From contig MPMN01000004.1 in the NCBI GenBank assembly GCA_002238525.1, positions 1-64,000 on the forward strand: a stretch of DNA of 64,000 nucleotides, given 5' to 3'. The notes beneath the pieces are model-generated. The model had not been told where the DNA came from. It did no database searches and saw only the letters and a list, made by a program, of their open reading frames with translations. This document shows, one piece after another, positions 17,393 through 26,829 of this stretch. A program made the position numbers and the translations under genes. The stretch comes from Flavobacteriaceae bacterium bin25. GTDB taxonomy: Bacteria > Bacteroidota > Bacteroidia > Flavobacteriales > Flavobacteriaceae. Numbering within the stretch: the first letter of the stretch is position 1; each line of letters begins with the position of its first letter.

Positions 17393-18475
17393 TTAGCGTT
17401 TAATAAAAGGTGGCTTAACCACTTCAGCTTCTATTATTTTATTTCGAATTTTCATATTTACCAACTGACCAATCTCAATACCCCTATCAACAAACCCGAG
17501 AGCGATTCCCTTTTTAAGTACTGGCGAAAAGGTACCCGAAGTAATGTGTCCAATACTATTTCCTTCGGAATCAATAACTATATTTCCTTGGCGGGGAATC
17601 CCTCTATTTTTAAGTATAAAGCCAACAAGTTTTTTTCTGGGAGGATTGGCTTTCTGATGGGTTAAAAATTGATGGTCAATACATTTAGTTTCAGGTTTTG
17701 CTACCCATCCAAGACCAGATGATATGGGTGAAATAGTTTCAGACAATTCTTGTCCATATAGACAGAATCCCATTTCAATTCTAAGGGTATCTCTAGCGGC
17801 TAACCCTATGGGTTGTATTTCATATGCTTTTCCCGCATCCAGGATATTTTTCCATATTGTCGTTGAATATTTAGCTTCAAAGTAGATTTCTATACCTCCT
17901 GACCCTGTGTAACCTGTGGTGGCTATCAGCACATCATTAATTCCAGCAAACATCGCTGACTTATGGTGGTAAAATTTCATGGAACTTAAATCAACGCTAG
18001 TTAGATTTTGCATTGCTTTGAGTGCTTTCGGCCCCTGAATGGCTAAAAGGCTTGTTTGAACAGACCTGTCGGTCAGCTTAACTTCAAATCTTCTTTTATG
18101 TTTGTCTAGCCAGTTCCAATCTTTTTCAATATTTGCTGCATTAACTACTAGAAGATACTTTGAATCTTCTAGCTGGTAAACAATCATATCATCAACGACT
18201 CCTGATTGACCATTGGGCATAAAATTATATTGTGCTCTACCTTTGTAGAGCTTGTTGATATCGTTACTGCAAACAAATTGTAAGAATTGTCTTGCTTGCT
18301 GTCCTTCGACGATAAATTCGCCCATATGAGATACATCAAAAACGCCCAAATGATTTCTAACCGTTAGGTGTTCTATCTGTACTCCTTGATATTGAAGAGG
18401 CATCAAAAATCCTGCATAAGGAACCATTTTGGCATTCAATTTGACATGAGTATGATAAAGAAGGGTTTTACGCAT
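17393..18475 (-). CDS. gcvT: Glycine cleavage system T protein (aminomethyltransferase)
   Basis: Transfers the methylene group from aminomethyl-lipoyl H protein to tetrahydrofolate, releasing ammonia. From MRKTLLYHTHVKLNAKM the protein is 360 residues with VPYAGFLMPLQY, GVFDVSHMGEF, NWLDKHK, ATTGYTGSGGIEIYF and the C-terminal GFILKNRGIPRQGN / GHITSGTFSPVL blocks, the standard GcvT pattern. The frame extends to 18502, but the nine extra residues do not resemble family N-termini, so the inner ATG at 18475 is preferred. The P and H proteins are not in this window. It is divergent from the Xaa-Pro peptidase gene. Confidence 0.95.
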   Translation of the reverse strand: MRKTLLYHTHVKLNAKMVPYAGFLMPLQYQGVQIEHLTVRNHLGVFDVSHMGEFIVEGQQARQFLQFVCSNDINKLYKGRAQYNFMPNGQSGVVDDMIVYQLEDSKYLLVVNAANIEKDWNWLDKHKRRFEVKLTDRSVQTSLLAIQGPKALKAMQNLTSVDLSSMKFYHHKSAMFAGINDVLIATTGYTGSGGIEIYFEAKYSTTIWKNILDAGKAYEIQPIGLAARDTLRIEMGFCLYGQELSETISPISSGLGWVAKPETKCIDHQFLTHQKANPPRKKLVGFILKNRGIPRQGNIVIDSEGNSIGHITSGTFSPVLKKGIALGFVDRGIEIGQLVNMKIRNKIIEAEVVKPPFIKR

Positions 18476-18550
18476 GAGAGTAAAATTATAAACTTTAAGC
18501 ATAGTCTAATATTTAGTTAGTAAATTGACCGAGAATACAAAGCATTGGAT

Positions 18551-20164
18551 ATGAAAAAAATTCTATTACTGATTATTAATCTGTTATTTGGTCTGAGCTC
18601 TCATTTGGGGGTATTTGGCCAAGAAAAAGATCAGCTACCATTTGATTTTCATAAGGAAAGGAGAGAATCATTGCGAAATTTGATGCCGCATAATTCCGTG
18701 GCTATTCTATTTGGGGCTCCAATTAGAAATAGATCAAATTCTGTTGATTATCCTTATCATCAAGATCCCAATTTTTATTATCTCACCGGGTGGCTTGAAC
18801 CACACTCGGTATTGATTCTATTTTCTGAAAAACAGTCAGATAGTATTGGAATGTATAATGAGGTGATATTTGTTCAAGAATCAGATCCATATATGGAAAT
18901 GTGGGAAGGTCCAAGAAAGGGGGTACAGGGAGCTTTATCAATGGGGTTTCAGAGAGTTTTTCCAAAAAGCACGTTCCTTGATTTTCAGATGGATATTTCC
19001 AGTCTTGATAGAATTCTCTTCTTCGAATTCAAAAACGATATTGAGGACACTCAAGATTCAAGTGATTTATATGATTTGGTTGAGATATTTAAGAGCAAAA
19101 TAAACTACCCACAGCATTTTGACATTGAATTGTATGGTCTATTGGAATCTATCAGTGTTGGCCATCCTGAAGATTCTCTTCAATTAAAAAATAGACTAAT
19201 AAAGATGGTACAAGATGATTCCAAGCGGAGCCAGAATGAAGTTGTATCTTTTTTTCTGGGGTCTATCAATAGAAATATTTTGGATATCAAACAAGATTCC
19301 CAAGACTATATTCGGAAATATAGATATGATTTTCATTCGTTAAGACAATATTTAACCCAACTCAGAGAAATTAAAACTGATCAAGAAATCCGATTATTAA
19401 AAAAGGCAATTCAGATTACTGTTCAAGGTCATCTTGAGGTAATGAAAGCCATCAATGAAGATATGACTGAAAGTGAGGTTCAAGGAATGCACGAATTTGT
19501 TCACAAAAAATATGGTGCAGCACACCAAGGATTCCCTTCTATTGTAGGTGCAGGTGGTAATGGCTGTATTCTTCACTATACCTCAAATAACAAAATCAAT
19601 ATCAAAGGAGAACTGATTTTAATGGATATCGGTGCCGAATATCAGTATTATACTGCCGATGTTACTCGGACTATCCCTGTCTCGGGGAAATTCAATGAAC
19701 AACAAAGGGCTTTGTATGAAATCGTTTATCAAGCTCAAGAAGCTGGAATAAATGCTGTCCAAGTTGGAAATTCATTCAGCTCAATTTACCAAGCCAGTAG
19801 TCAAGTAATAAAAGATGGGCTATTGGCACTAGGAATTATCCAAAATCCAGAAGAATTCAGTCGATATTTTCCTCATGGAGTTACCCATCACATTGGGTTG
19901 GATGTCCATGATTTGGGAGAGTACGGGGTTCTCAAGAATAATATGATCATCACTGTTGAGCCGGGTATTTATATTCCTTCTGGTAGTAATTGCGATCCCA
20001 AATGGTGGGATATCGGGATTCGCATTGAAGACGATATATTGGTCACCAACCATGGACCTGTGAATCTTTCTATTTCTGCTCCGAAACACTGGTCTGAAAT
20101 TGAAAATACCATAGCTGAACCCAGTGCTTTTGATGATTTTGAACTTCCCGTTATAGACCCCTAA
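18551..20164 (+). CDS. Secreted M24-family Xaa-Pro aminopeptidase
   Basis: Removes N-terminal residues ahead of proline. From the ATG at 18551 a signal peptide is seen (ILLLIINLLFGLSSHLGVFG, likely cleaved before QEK), so it acts in the periplasm or outside. The N-terminal creatinase-like domain (NSVAILFGAP, YPYHQDPNFYYLTGW) is followed by the pita-bread domain. Metal ligands are in order: Asp in MDIGAEYQYYTADVTRTIP (two Asp), His in THHIGLDVHD, Glu in TVEPGIYIP and Glu in GIRIEDDILVT. It resembles PepP rather than methionine aminopeptidase. A TTG two codons upstream (18545) is an alternative start. A dispersed repeat begins right at its stop. Confidence 0.93.
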   Translation: MKKILLLIINLLFGLSSHLGVFGQEKDQLPFDFHKERRESLRNLMPHNSVAILFGAPIRNRSNSVDYPYHQDPNFYYLTGWLEPHSVLILFSEKQSDSIGMYNEVIFVQESDPYMEMWEGPRKGVQGALSMGFQRVFPKSTFLDFQMDISSLDRILFFEFKNDIEDTQDSSDLYDLVEIFKSKINYPQHFDIELYGLLESISVGHPEDSLQLKNRLIKMVQDDSKRSQNEVVSFFLGSINRNILDIKQDSQDYIRKYRYDFHSLRQYLTQLREIKTDQEIRLLKKAIQITVQGHLEVMKAINEDMTESEVQGMHEFVHKKYGAAHQGFPSIVGAGGNGCILHYTSNNKINIKGELILMDIGAEYQYYTADVTRTIPVSGKFNEQQRALYEIVYQAQEAGINAVQVGNSFSSIYQASSQVIKDGLLALGIIQNPEEFSRYFPHGVTHHIGLDVHDLGEYGVLKNNMIITVEPGIYIPSGSNCDPKWWDIGIRIEDDILVTNHGPVNLSISAPKHWSEIENTIAEPSAFDDFELPVIDP

Positions 20165-20312
20165 AATCAAAACAAAATAAGGCTATATTCTCCCTTTCTA
20201 GACAGGATATATTGACCAAATAATTTTCTAAGATAAGCAGACCAAAACAGTTCAATTAAGAGGACTTTGTTGTAGTGGATAGAATTACAAGTAGTTGAAT
20301 GTCAATACTATA
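20160..20312. repeat. Copy 1 of a roughly 150-bp dispersed repeat
   Basis: This segment aligns over its length with 45259-45409. Shared blocks include AAAATCAAAACAAAATAAGG, TTGACCAAATAATTTTC, AAAACAGTTCA, TTGTAGTGGATAGA and GTTGA-T-TCAAT, with scattered substitutions and small gaps. It starts at the stop codon of the Xaa-Pro peptidase and contains no convincing open frame. It could be a decayed mobile-element piece, or an upstream region plus gene start of the kind that precedes the small membrane protein at 45391. Confidence 0.8.
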
Positions 20313-20352
20313 ATGTTGTTATTGACAAACTTGCGTATAAAAATAAGCGTAT

Positions 20353-23223
20353 CTATTCCCAACGTTTATTGAATAGTTCCCTAAATACATTTGGATGAAG
20401 AAAGAAGGTAAATCTGACATTGTTTAAATAGCCATGCTCTGTAATTGGTGTACTCCCTTTAGCAACAATCGGAAAATATAACTCAAAATAATCTGGAACT
20501 ATATTTAACCGAATCCCACCATCCCAAAATGTCTTTGCCCTTGATTCCTTAGATTTTTGTAAGGCAAAATCTCCATACAGTTCAACAAATTTCCATATTC
20601 CAAAGTAAGCATTGATGGAGCTAAGAAAATTATCAGATATGCCATCTATAAAATCTGTTTTGAAACCACCATCTCCCTTGATGAATTGCTGACTGAAAAT
20701 ACCCGTATCGTCACTTCGGCCAAATACATTGTATCGAAATAAGTAATCCACTGGTTTGCTTAACCGAAAATGGAAGTAAGGGTCATTGAGTGAATTAATC
20801 AAAAATTTACCCATAAAAAATCTTAGCCCCAATTGACTTCCACTATGCTGAAGCCTTCGATAATCCAAGTTGAATGATGCCTTCGTAAAACCAGAAGAAA
20901 ATTCGATGTTGCTCTCAAAAGTGAAGTAATCAATGACTTCTCTATTTGAAAACATATGCCTTAAACTCAAAATATCATAATTAGGCACTAATGAAGGAGT
21001 ATCTCCCAAAGTGTCAAAACGAACAGAATACAATGAAATTTCACCAAGATGACCCTTACGAGATCTCAAATTAGATGGTCTGAAGAACCAACGAACGGTG
21101 GGTTTTATCACAGAATATCTCAAACCTGTGTTGTAATGAAACGTGTTGAAATAAATTGAATACTGATCTCGGTATTTTATTTTATTATCTCTAAAAGAGT
21201 TGAAAACAATTTGAGCATTTCCTACAAAAGTGTCTTCTTTTATAGAGTATAAGGGTTCAAAATCAAATTCAAAAGTTTGCTTTTTTTCTTGAGCATTAAA
21301 AAATCTTCCCCCAATTGTTACTCCATCATATCTATTATACTTGGTCCAAGGGTAGTAGAATATCTGAGTTTTTGTAGGATCATCAATATCAAACCCCAAT
21401 TTCAATTTGATTGGTTTTATATCAGCTTTTGTTTTTATCTTTCTCCAATTATTTTTTAGATTGCTGTCCGCTAAGGTCAAAAATGGATTGACAGCTATGT
21501 ATACACCATCATTAACAGACCAGGAGAAATTCCTAGGCTCGTTTTTGTCTAAATGTACCCATATGAATTCGATTTCTTCCTTTTCATTATTCAAAAACGA
21601 AACCTTAACAGGTAAGGACTTTCCGTTTTTTTCTTCAAGTGTGATCTCAAATTGATCTCGAGATTTTTCAAAATTTTTTATAGATAAGTCATAGTTTTGA
21701 TCATCGTTCAAATAGGTGTCAAAAAACCAATCCAATTTTTTATCAGTTCGATCTTGAAAAAAACTAGAAAAGTCTCTTGATTTGTCCGTTCCAGATTTTC
21801 GAAACATAAATGATGTATACTCTCTGATGATGTGCCTAAAATCAACATCAGGGACATTTTCTTCGAAGTATTCCTCTAGATAAACTAGCCCTGTCCCAAC
21901 TCGATATGGGGAAATCGTTTGTTGGTTAGTGCGCGTTAATTTTTCTTTGGATAAAGCATCGGGCTGAAAGCTTTGAGAGGCTTCAACTGCTTGAACAAAA
22001 AGCAAAAAACTGTCAACGAAATTTAAATTACCCCACTCATATGATTCAAACAGCTTAATCTTCGAAATATTACCTATAAATTTCAAATTTGGATAGTACT
22101 CTTCAACATATTTAATCATCATATAGGTCTGTAATCCACCAATAATCCAATGATTCTTCCTCTTATTTATTGGAATATTATGTAAATACGAACGTAAATG
22201 AGCAATTAAGAATTCAAGTTCGAAACGGAAACCATCGGGATACAAATCAAGCCACCTCGGCAATAAATTGAGACCTAAAAATGGATTTTTATCGTGATCT
22301 AATTGCAAAACCATTTGTTTTGGATGCCAGTGCATGGCCATTCGCTCAATGATGAAATTGTCAATTTTCTCCACCAGTCGATTTAATTCATCTTTGCTTA
22401 GTGAAGAAGGGATTATGTCGGTCTCAATGGTTCTCCCATTGATTAGTTTAAACTGCTCAAACAGTTTTCTATAACTAAAAACAAAATCTGCAGATGTTAG
22501 ATTACTCCCAATAAATTTACATTTTCTATATAGCGAATCAGAAACTGAATTATCAAGAATTAGATTGCTAGCAACGTGTGTTCCTCTTGGAAGAGTCCAA
22601 TTGATTCGAAAATCAGATGGTAATGTGCTGTTATCGCTCAAGTCTAATTCACTATCCAAAAGCCAATCCCCATCTATAAATGGAGCCAATGTTATATACC
22701 AATTTCTTAGGGTTATTCGCTCTCCATTTTTAATGCCAATTCCAGTGAATCGATTACTTGGAATTTTTATCTGATATTGCAAATTGATGATTAAACTCTG
22801 GTTAGTATGGAGAAAATCAGGAAGAAGAACCTTAATGATGTCCGGTTGATCTTTCAATCGTTGAAAGTCTAACTCTACACTATCAGAGACAATTGAATTG
22901 ACGATGGTAAATCCTTTTGTATTAATGCTTGATAGGTAAAACCGACGATTAAAATCTTCTGCCAAATGTTTAGAAAGAGGAGTCTGGCTGTCCTTGTATG
23001 CATTGCTCCAATCCAATAAATAAATGGTATTGGTAGTTTCGTTGGTAGGATTAAAAAATCTAATTTTTTGATTCACAATAATCCGGTAATCACTCGCATT
23101 TTTTAGTTCAGCATCAATAGTATACTGGGTTCTAAAGGATTGGCTCCAAATAGGACTTATGAGGACAACTAAAAAAAAACCTACGAGAAAAAGAAAAAAT
23201 GCTTTAGTGTTCACCATTGCCAA
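20353..23223 (-). CDS. Gluzincin (M1-like) family protein without a recognisable zinc motif, exported
   Basis: The 956-residue protein starts with a signal peptide (AFFLFLVGFFLVVLISPIWSQ). Residues about 30-250 form the M1 peptidase N-terminal beta domain (YLLDWSNAYKDSQTPLSKHL, LRNWYITLAPFIDGDW). The catalytic-like domain contains HLRSYLHNIPINKRKNHWIIGGLQ followed by YVEEYYPNLKF where M1 enzymes have HExxH and a downstream Glu; neither zinc signature is present. The last 300 residues are rich in alternating aromatic strands and end in F, like an outer-membrane barrel. I recall this architecture as a flavobacterial family annotated as aminopeptidase. Peptidase activity is doubtful; a surface or outer-membrane binding role is inference. 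Confidence 0.75.
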   Translation of the reverse strand: MAMVNTKAFFLFLVGFFLVVLISPIWSQSFRTQYTIDAELKNASDYRIIVNQKIRFFNPTNETTNTIYLLDWSNAYKDSQTPLSKHLAEDFNRRFYLSSINTKGFTIVNSIVSDSVELDFQRLKDQPDIIKVLLPDFLHTNQSLIINLQYQIKIPSNRFTGIGIKNGERITLRNWYITLAPFIDGDWLLDSELDLSDNSTLPSDFRINWTLPRGTHVASNLILDNSVSDSLYRKCKFIGSNLTSADFVFSYRKLFEQFKLINGRTIETDIIPSSLSKDELNRLVEKIDNFIIERMAMHWHPKQMVLQLDHDKNPFLGLNLLPRWLDLYPDGFRFELEFLIAHLRSYLHNIPINKRKNHWIIGGLQTYMMIKYVEEYYPNLKFIGNISKIKLFESYEWGNLNFVDSFLLFVQAVEASQSFQPDALSKEKLTRTNQQTISPYRVGTGLVYLEEYFEENVPDVDFRHIIREYTSFMFRKSGTDKSRDFSSFFQDRTDKKLDWFFDTYLNDDQNYDLSIKNFEKSRDQFEITLEEKNGKSLPVKVSFLNNEKEEIEFIWVHLDKNEPRNFSWSVNDGVYIAVNPFLTLADSNLKNNWRKIKTKADIKPIKLKLGFDIDDPTKTQIFYYPWTKYNRYDGVTIGGRFFNAQEKKQTFEFDFEPLYSIKEDTFVGNAQIVFNSFRDNKIKYRDQYSIYFNTFHYNTGLRYSVIKPTVRWFFRPSNLRSRKGHLGEISLYSVRFDTLGDTPSLVPNYDILSLRHMFSNREVIDYFTFESNIEFSSGFTKASFNLDYRRLQHSGSQLGLRFFMGKFLINSLNDPYFHFRLSKPVDYLFRYNVFGRSDDTGIFSQQFIKGDGGFKTDFIDGISDNFLSSINAYFGIWKFVELYGDFALQKSKESRAKTFWDGGIRLNIVPDYFELYFPIVAKGSTPITEHGYLNNVRFTFFLHPNVFRELFNKRWE

Positions 23224-23247
23224 TGAATTACTCCCACATATTGGCTC

Positions 23248-23931
23248 TCAGAAATTGGGACGATAAATTCCTTTTTTATGGAATCCTTTTAACTCGGCAA
23301 TTACTTGATCTGCAGTGTCAACTATACTAAAGAGTTGTAAGTCATCAGTGCCGATTTTACCTGTTTTTTTTAAAACACCCTCCATCCAATTTACAAGACC
23401 TTTCCAATACTCAGAACCCACCAAAATAATGGGAAATCGATTGATTTTTTGGGTTTGTATTAGCGTAACTGCTTCAAAAAATTCATCAAGGGTACCAAAT
23501 CCACCTGGAAGAACCACAAATCCTTGAGCATATTTTACAAACATCACTTTTCGTGTAAAAAAATACCTGAACGCAATCAACCGGTCTTTGTCAATATATG
23601 GATTACTAATTTGTTCCGCAGGAAGTTCTATATGAAGCCCTACGGAAGTTCCATTTGCTTGGTAGGCCCCTTTATTAGCTGCTTCCATAATTCCTGGTCC
23701 ACCACCACTTATTATTCCAAATCCAAGTTTTACTATGGCTTCAGAAATATCAACTGTTAGTTTATAGTCTGAGTGGTCAGGATTTGTTTGTGCCGAACCG
23801 AAAATTGATACACAAGGTCCTATAGATTCCAAAGAGTCAAATGCTTCTACAAACTCACTGATTACTCTAAAAATCATCCAATGATCTTGTGTTTTATGCT
23901 GGTGCCAATTAAGGGACTTTGGTTTACTCAT
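23248..23931 (-). CDS. LOG-family (TIGR00730) Rossmann-fold protein
   Basis: The 227-residue protein carries the family motifs SGGGPGIMEAANKGA near 75-89 and VVLPGGFGTLDEFFEA near 138-153 (PGGxGTxxE), with the conserved Arg and Lys in YFFTRKVMF. Proteins of this family are nucleoside-5'-monophosphate phosphoribohydrolases, related to plant LONELY GUY cytokinin-activating enzymes, that cleave base from AMP-like nucleotides. The substrate here is unknown. Its start overlaps the uvrA stop by eight bases, so it is translated from the uvrA transcript. Confidence 0.92.
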   Translation of the reverse strand: MSKPKSLNWHQHKTQDHWMIFRVISEFVEAFDSLESIGPCVSIFGSAQTNPDHSDYKLTVDISEAIVKLGFGIISGGGPGIMEAANKGAYQANGTSVGLHIELPAEQISNPYIDKDRLIAFRYFFTRKVMFVKYAQGFVVLPGGFGTLDEFFEAVTLIQTQKINRFPIILVGSEYWKGLVNWMEGVLKKTGKIGTDDLQLFSIVDTADQVIAELKGFHKKGIYRPNF

Positions 23932-26785
23932 GGTTTAATTTTTTTGATTTTCCTTGTCGAATTTCTTTTGAAAGATATTGAGCAGTATAACTACTGGGGT
24001 TTGAAATGATTTTTTCCGGTCTGCCGAAAGCTACAATTTCACCTCCGTCTTTCCCCCCTTCTGGACCAATATCAATGATATAATCCACCTGTTTGATTAC
24101 ATCAAGGTTGTGTTCTATTATCAGAATGGTATTTCCTTTATCCACTAGTGCATTCAACACCTTCAGGAGAACTCGAATGTCCTCTAAATGCAAACCAGTC
24201 GTTGGTTCATCTAAAATGTATAAGGTTTTGCCAGTGGCTATTTTGGTCAATTCTCGAGCTAATTTGATTCTCTGTGATTCTCCTCCAGAGAGAGTGGTAG
24301 ACCGTTGTCCTAAAGTCAAATATCCCAGGCCCACATCCCGAATAACTTGAAGTTTCTTTTTAAGCTTAGGTATATTCTCGAAAAAATCGCATGCTTGATT
24401 GAAAGACATATTTAATACATCACTAATTGTTTTGCCTTTGTATTTGATTTCCAAAGTCTCAGCGTTATACCGTTGGCCTTGACATACATCGCATTCGATT
24501 TCTAAATCAGGAAGAAAATTCATGGCTATTTCATTAACTCCTTTGCCCTGACACTCCGCACACCTTCCATCTTTTACATTAAAGCTAAAGCGTCCTATCT
24601 TATAGCCTCTAATTTGGGCTTCAACCGTTGCTGTAAAAAGAGCACGTATATCAGAAAATACATTACAATAGGTTGCTGGATTGCTTCGGGGTGTTTTGCC
24701 GATAGGGGATTGGTTGATATCGATCACTTTATCAATATTATCCACACCAGATATAGATTCATATGGTAGGGGAATCGGTTCGATACTTTTGTAAATTTTA
24801 TTTTTTAGGATAGGGTAAAGGGTATCATTTATTAGAGTAGACTTTCCACTTCCAGATACTCCAGTGATCCCTATCATTAATCCAAGGGGTATTTTGATAT
24901 CAACCTTTTTGAGATTGTTCCCGGTACAACCTCTCAGGTAAATGGCTTTCCCATTACTCTTTCTTCTTTTTTCGGGAATTTCTATGTCCAATAATCCAGC
25001 TAGGTATTGTCCGGTAAGGGTTTTGTTGTTTGCGATTTCAGAGGGCTTTCCATACGAAACTATTTTTCCGCCGTTTCGACCAGCTCCCGGTCCCATATCT
25101 ATAAGATAGTCGGCTTGCAACATCATTTCTTTATCGTGTTCAACTACAATAACTGAATTTCCCAATTCTTTTAGATTTTTGAGCGAGTGAATCAACTTCT
25201 GGTTATCTCTCTGGTGAAGTCCGATGCTTGGTTCGTCTAAAATGTAGAGTACACCAACAAGTTGGGAACCGATCTGGGTGGCTAATCGAATTCGTTGGGA
25301 CTCACCTCCTGAAAGACTTCCTGATGATCGATTTATCTGGAGATATCCCAATCCAACATCCAATAAAAATTTAAGCCTCGTATTAATTTCTTTAATGATT
25401 TCGCTCCCTATAAAGTTTTCGCTTTCCGATAAACGAGACGTTAATTTTTCGAACCAATCACTTAAAGTAATCAAATCCCACTGACTGATTTGCCCGATAG
25501 ATTTACCATTGACTTTGTAGTATTGAGCCGACTTGTTAAGCCGATTTCCATTACATTCGGGACAAATTTTTTTGGTATGAAATTGCTGCACCCATTTCCA
25601 GACCGAAGGAGAAACATCTTCTTTTTTATAGGAACTAATAAATGGGATAACTCCTTCAAAATCGATATGTACCCATCTGCTTGTCCCAGATTCAAATAAG
25701 TATGATTTCACTGTAGTATCACATCCATAAAGAATTGCTTTATAAACTCGATCGGGTATCCTTTTTAGGGGATTAGAAATGTCAAAGTTGTAGGCTGTAG
25801 CTACATCCTTTATTTGTTGATACATCCATTTGTGCCTTTGGAAGTTAATTCCTGCTATTGCTCCATCTTCAATGGACTTTAGCAAATCTGGAACTACTTT
25901 TTTTTCATCAATCTCTGACAATTCACCGATTCCTTTACACTGAGGGCACATTCCTTTGATGGAATTAAAAGAAAAGGTATTGGGTTCAGGTTTGGGATAG
26001 GACAAACCTGATGTCGGGCACATCAAATCTCGGCTAAAATATCTAATTTCAGAACTGCTATATCCATAGACAATTATACTTCCTTCCCCCATAACCATAG
26101 CCAATTGAATGGCTTTATGAAGCCGTTCTCTTGATTTATTGTTCGGATTTGGTTTTATAGAAAAACGATCAACTACCAATTCAATATCGTGAGATTCATA
26201 TCTTTTGAGTTGCATATAGGGTTTTAAATCCACTATTTCTCCATCTACTCGAACCTTAGTAAAGCCTTTTAGAATCAGTGTGGCAAATAACTGTCGATAA
26301 TGCCCTTTCCTTGATCGAACCAAAGGGGCAAGTATGGCTATTTTTTTGTTCTTATATTCATTTTCAATTAACTCTTGGATATGCTCGTCAGTGTAGCTAA
26401 CCATTTTCTGGTTCGAAATATAACTGTAAGCTGTGCCAATTCGGGCATAAAGCAGTCGAATAAAATCATACAATTCGGTTACCGTACCAACAGTGGAGCG
26501 GGGATTTCTCGAGGTAGTCTTCTGTTCAATAGCAATGACAGGGGATAACCCTTCTATCTTATCCACATCAGGTCGTTCAAGTGTCAAAATATGATCTCTT
26601 AAGTAGGAAGAAAAGGTTTCTATATATCTCCGTTGCCCTTCAGCATAGATAGTATCAAATGCAAGAGAAGATTTTCCACTTCCTGAGAGACCGGTAACCA
26701 CCACGAGTTTGTCTCTTGGAATCTGTATATCAATGTTTTGAAGGTTGTGTTCTCTTGCTCCATAAACAATGATAGAGTTTTCCAT
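23924..26785 (-). CDS. uvrA: Excinuclease ABC subunit A
   Basis: Damage-recognition ATPase of nucleotide excision repair, acting as a dimer with UvrB. The 953 residues contain two ABC modules: Walker [15 protein letters not shown] near 33 and [13 protein letters not shown] near 650, signature sequences [15 protein letters not shown] and [15 protein letters not shown], and Walker B segments [13 protein letters not shown] and [13 protein letters not shown]. Zinc-binding cysteine pairs are visible: [16 protein letters not shown], and CAECQGKG with CDVCQGQR. This is the ordinary UvrA layout and length. It sits between ggt and the LOG gene on the minus strand. Confidence 0.98.
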   Translation of the reverse strand: MENSIIVYGAREHNLQNIDIQIPRDKLVVVTGLSGSGKSSLAFDTIYAEGQRRYIETFSSYLRDHILTLERPDVDKIEGLSPVIAIEQKTTSRNPRSTVGTVTELYDFIRLLYARIGTAYSYISNQKMVSYTDEHIQELIENEYKNKKIAILAPLVRSRKGHYRQLFATLILKGFTKVRVDGEIVDLKPYMQLKRYESHDIELVVDRFSIKPNPNNKSRERLHKAIQLAMVMGEGSIIVYGYSSSEIRYFSRDLMCPTSGLSYPKPEPNTFSFNSIKGMCPQCKGIGELSEIDEKKVVPDLLKSIEDGAIAGINFQRHKWMYQQIKDVATAYNFDISNPLKRIPDRVYKAILYGCDTTVKSYLFESGTSRWVHIDFEGVIPFISSYKKEDVSPSVWKWVQQFHTKKICPECNGNRLNKSAQYYKVNGKSIGQISQWDLITLSDWFEKLTSRLSESENFIGSEIIKEINTRLKFLLDVGLGYLQINRSSGSLSGGESQRIRLATQIGSQLVGVLYILDEPSIGLHQRDNQKLIHSLKNLKELGNSVIVVEHDKEMMLQADYLIDMGPGAGRNGGKIVSYGKPSEIANNKTLTGQYLAGLLDIEIPEKRRKSNGKAIYLRGCTGNNLKKVDIKIPLGLMIGITGVSGSGKSTLINDTLYPILKNKIYKSIEPIPLPYESISGVDNIDKVIDINQSPIGKTPRSNPATYCNVFSDIRALFTATVEAQIRGYKIGRFSFNVKDGRCAECQGKGVNEIAMNFLPDLEIECDVCQGQRYNAETLEIKYKGKTISDVLNMSFNQACDFFENIPKLKKKLQVIRDVGLGYLTLGQRSTTLSGGESQRIKLARELTKIATGKTLYILDEPTTGLHLEDIRVLLKVLNALVDKGNTILIIEHNLDVIKQVDYIIDIGPEGGKDGGEIVAFGRPEKIISNPSSYTAQYLSKEIRQGKSKKLNHE

Positions 26786-26829
26786 GGTCTTCCGTAAATG
26801 TTTGATTTTAAGTGAGTTTTCGATTTGTT

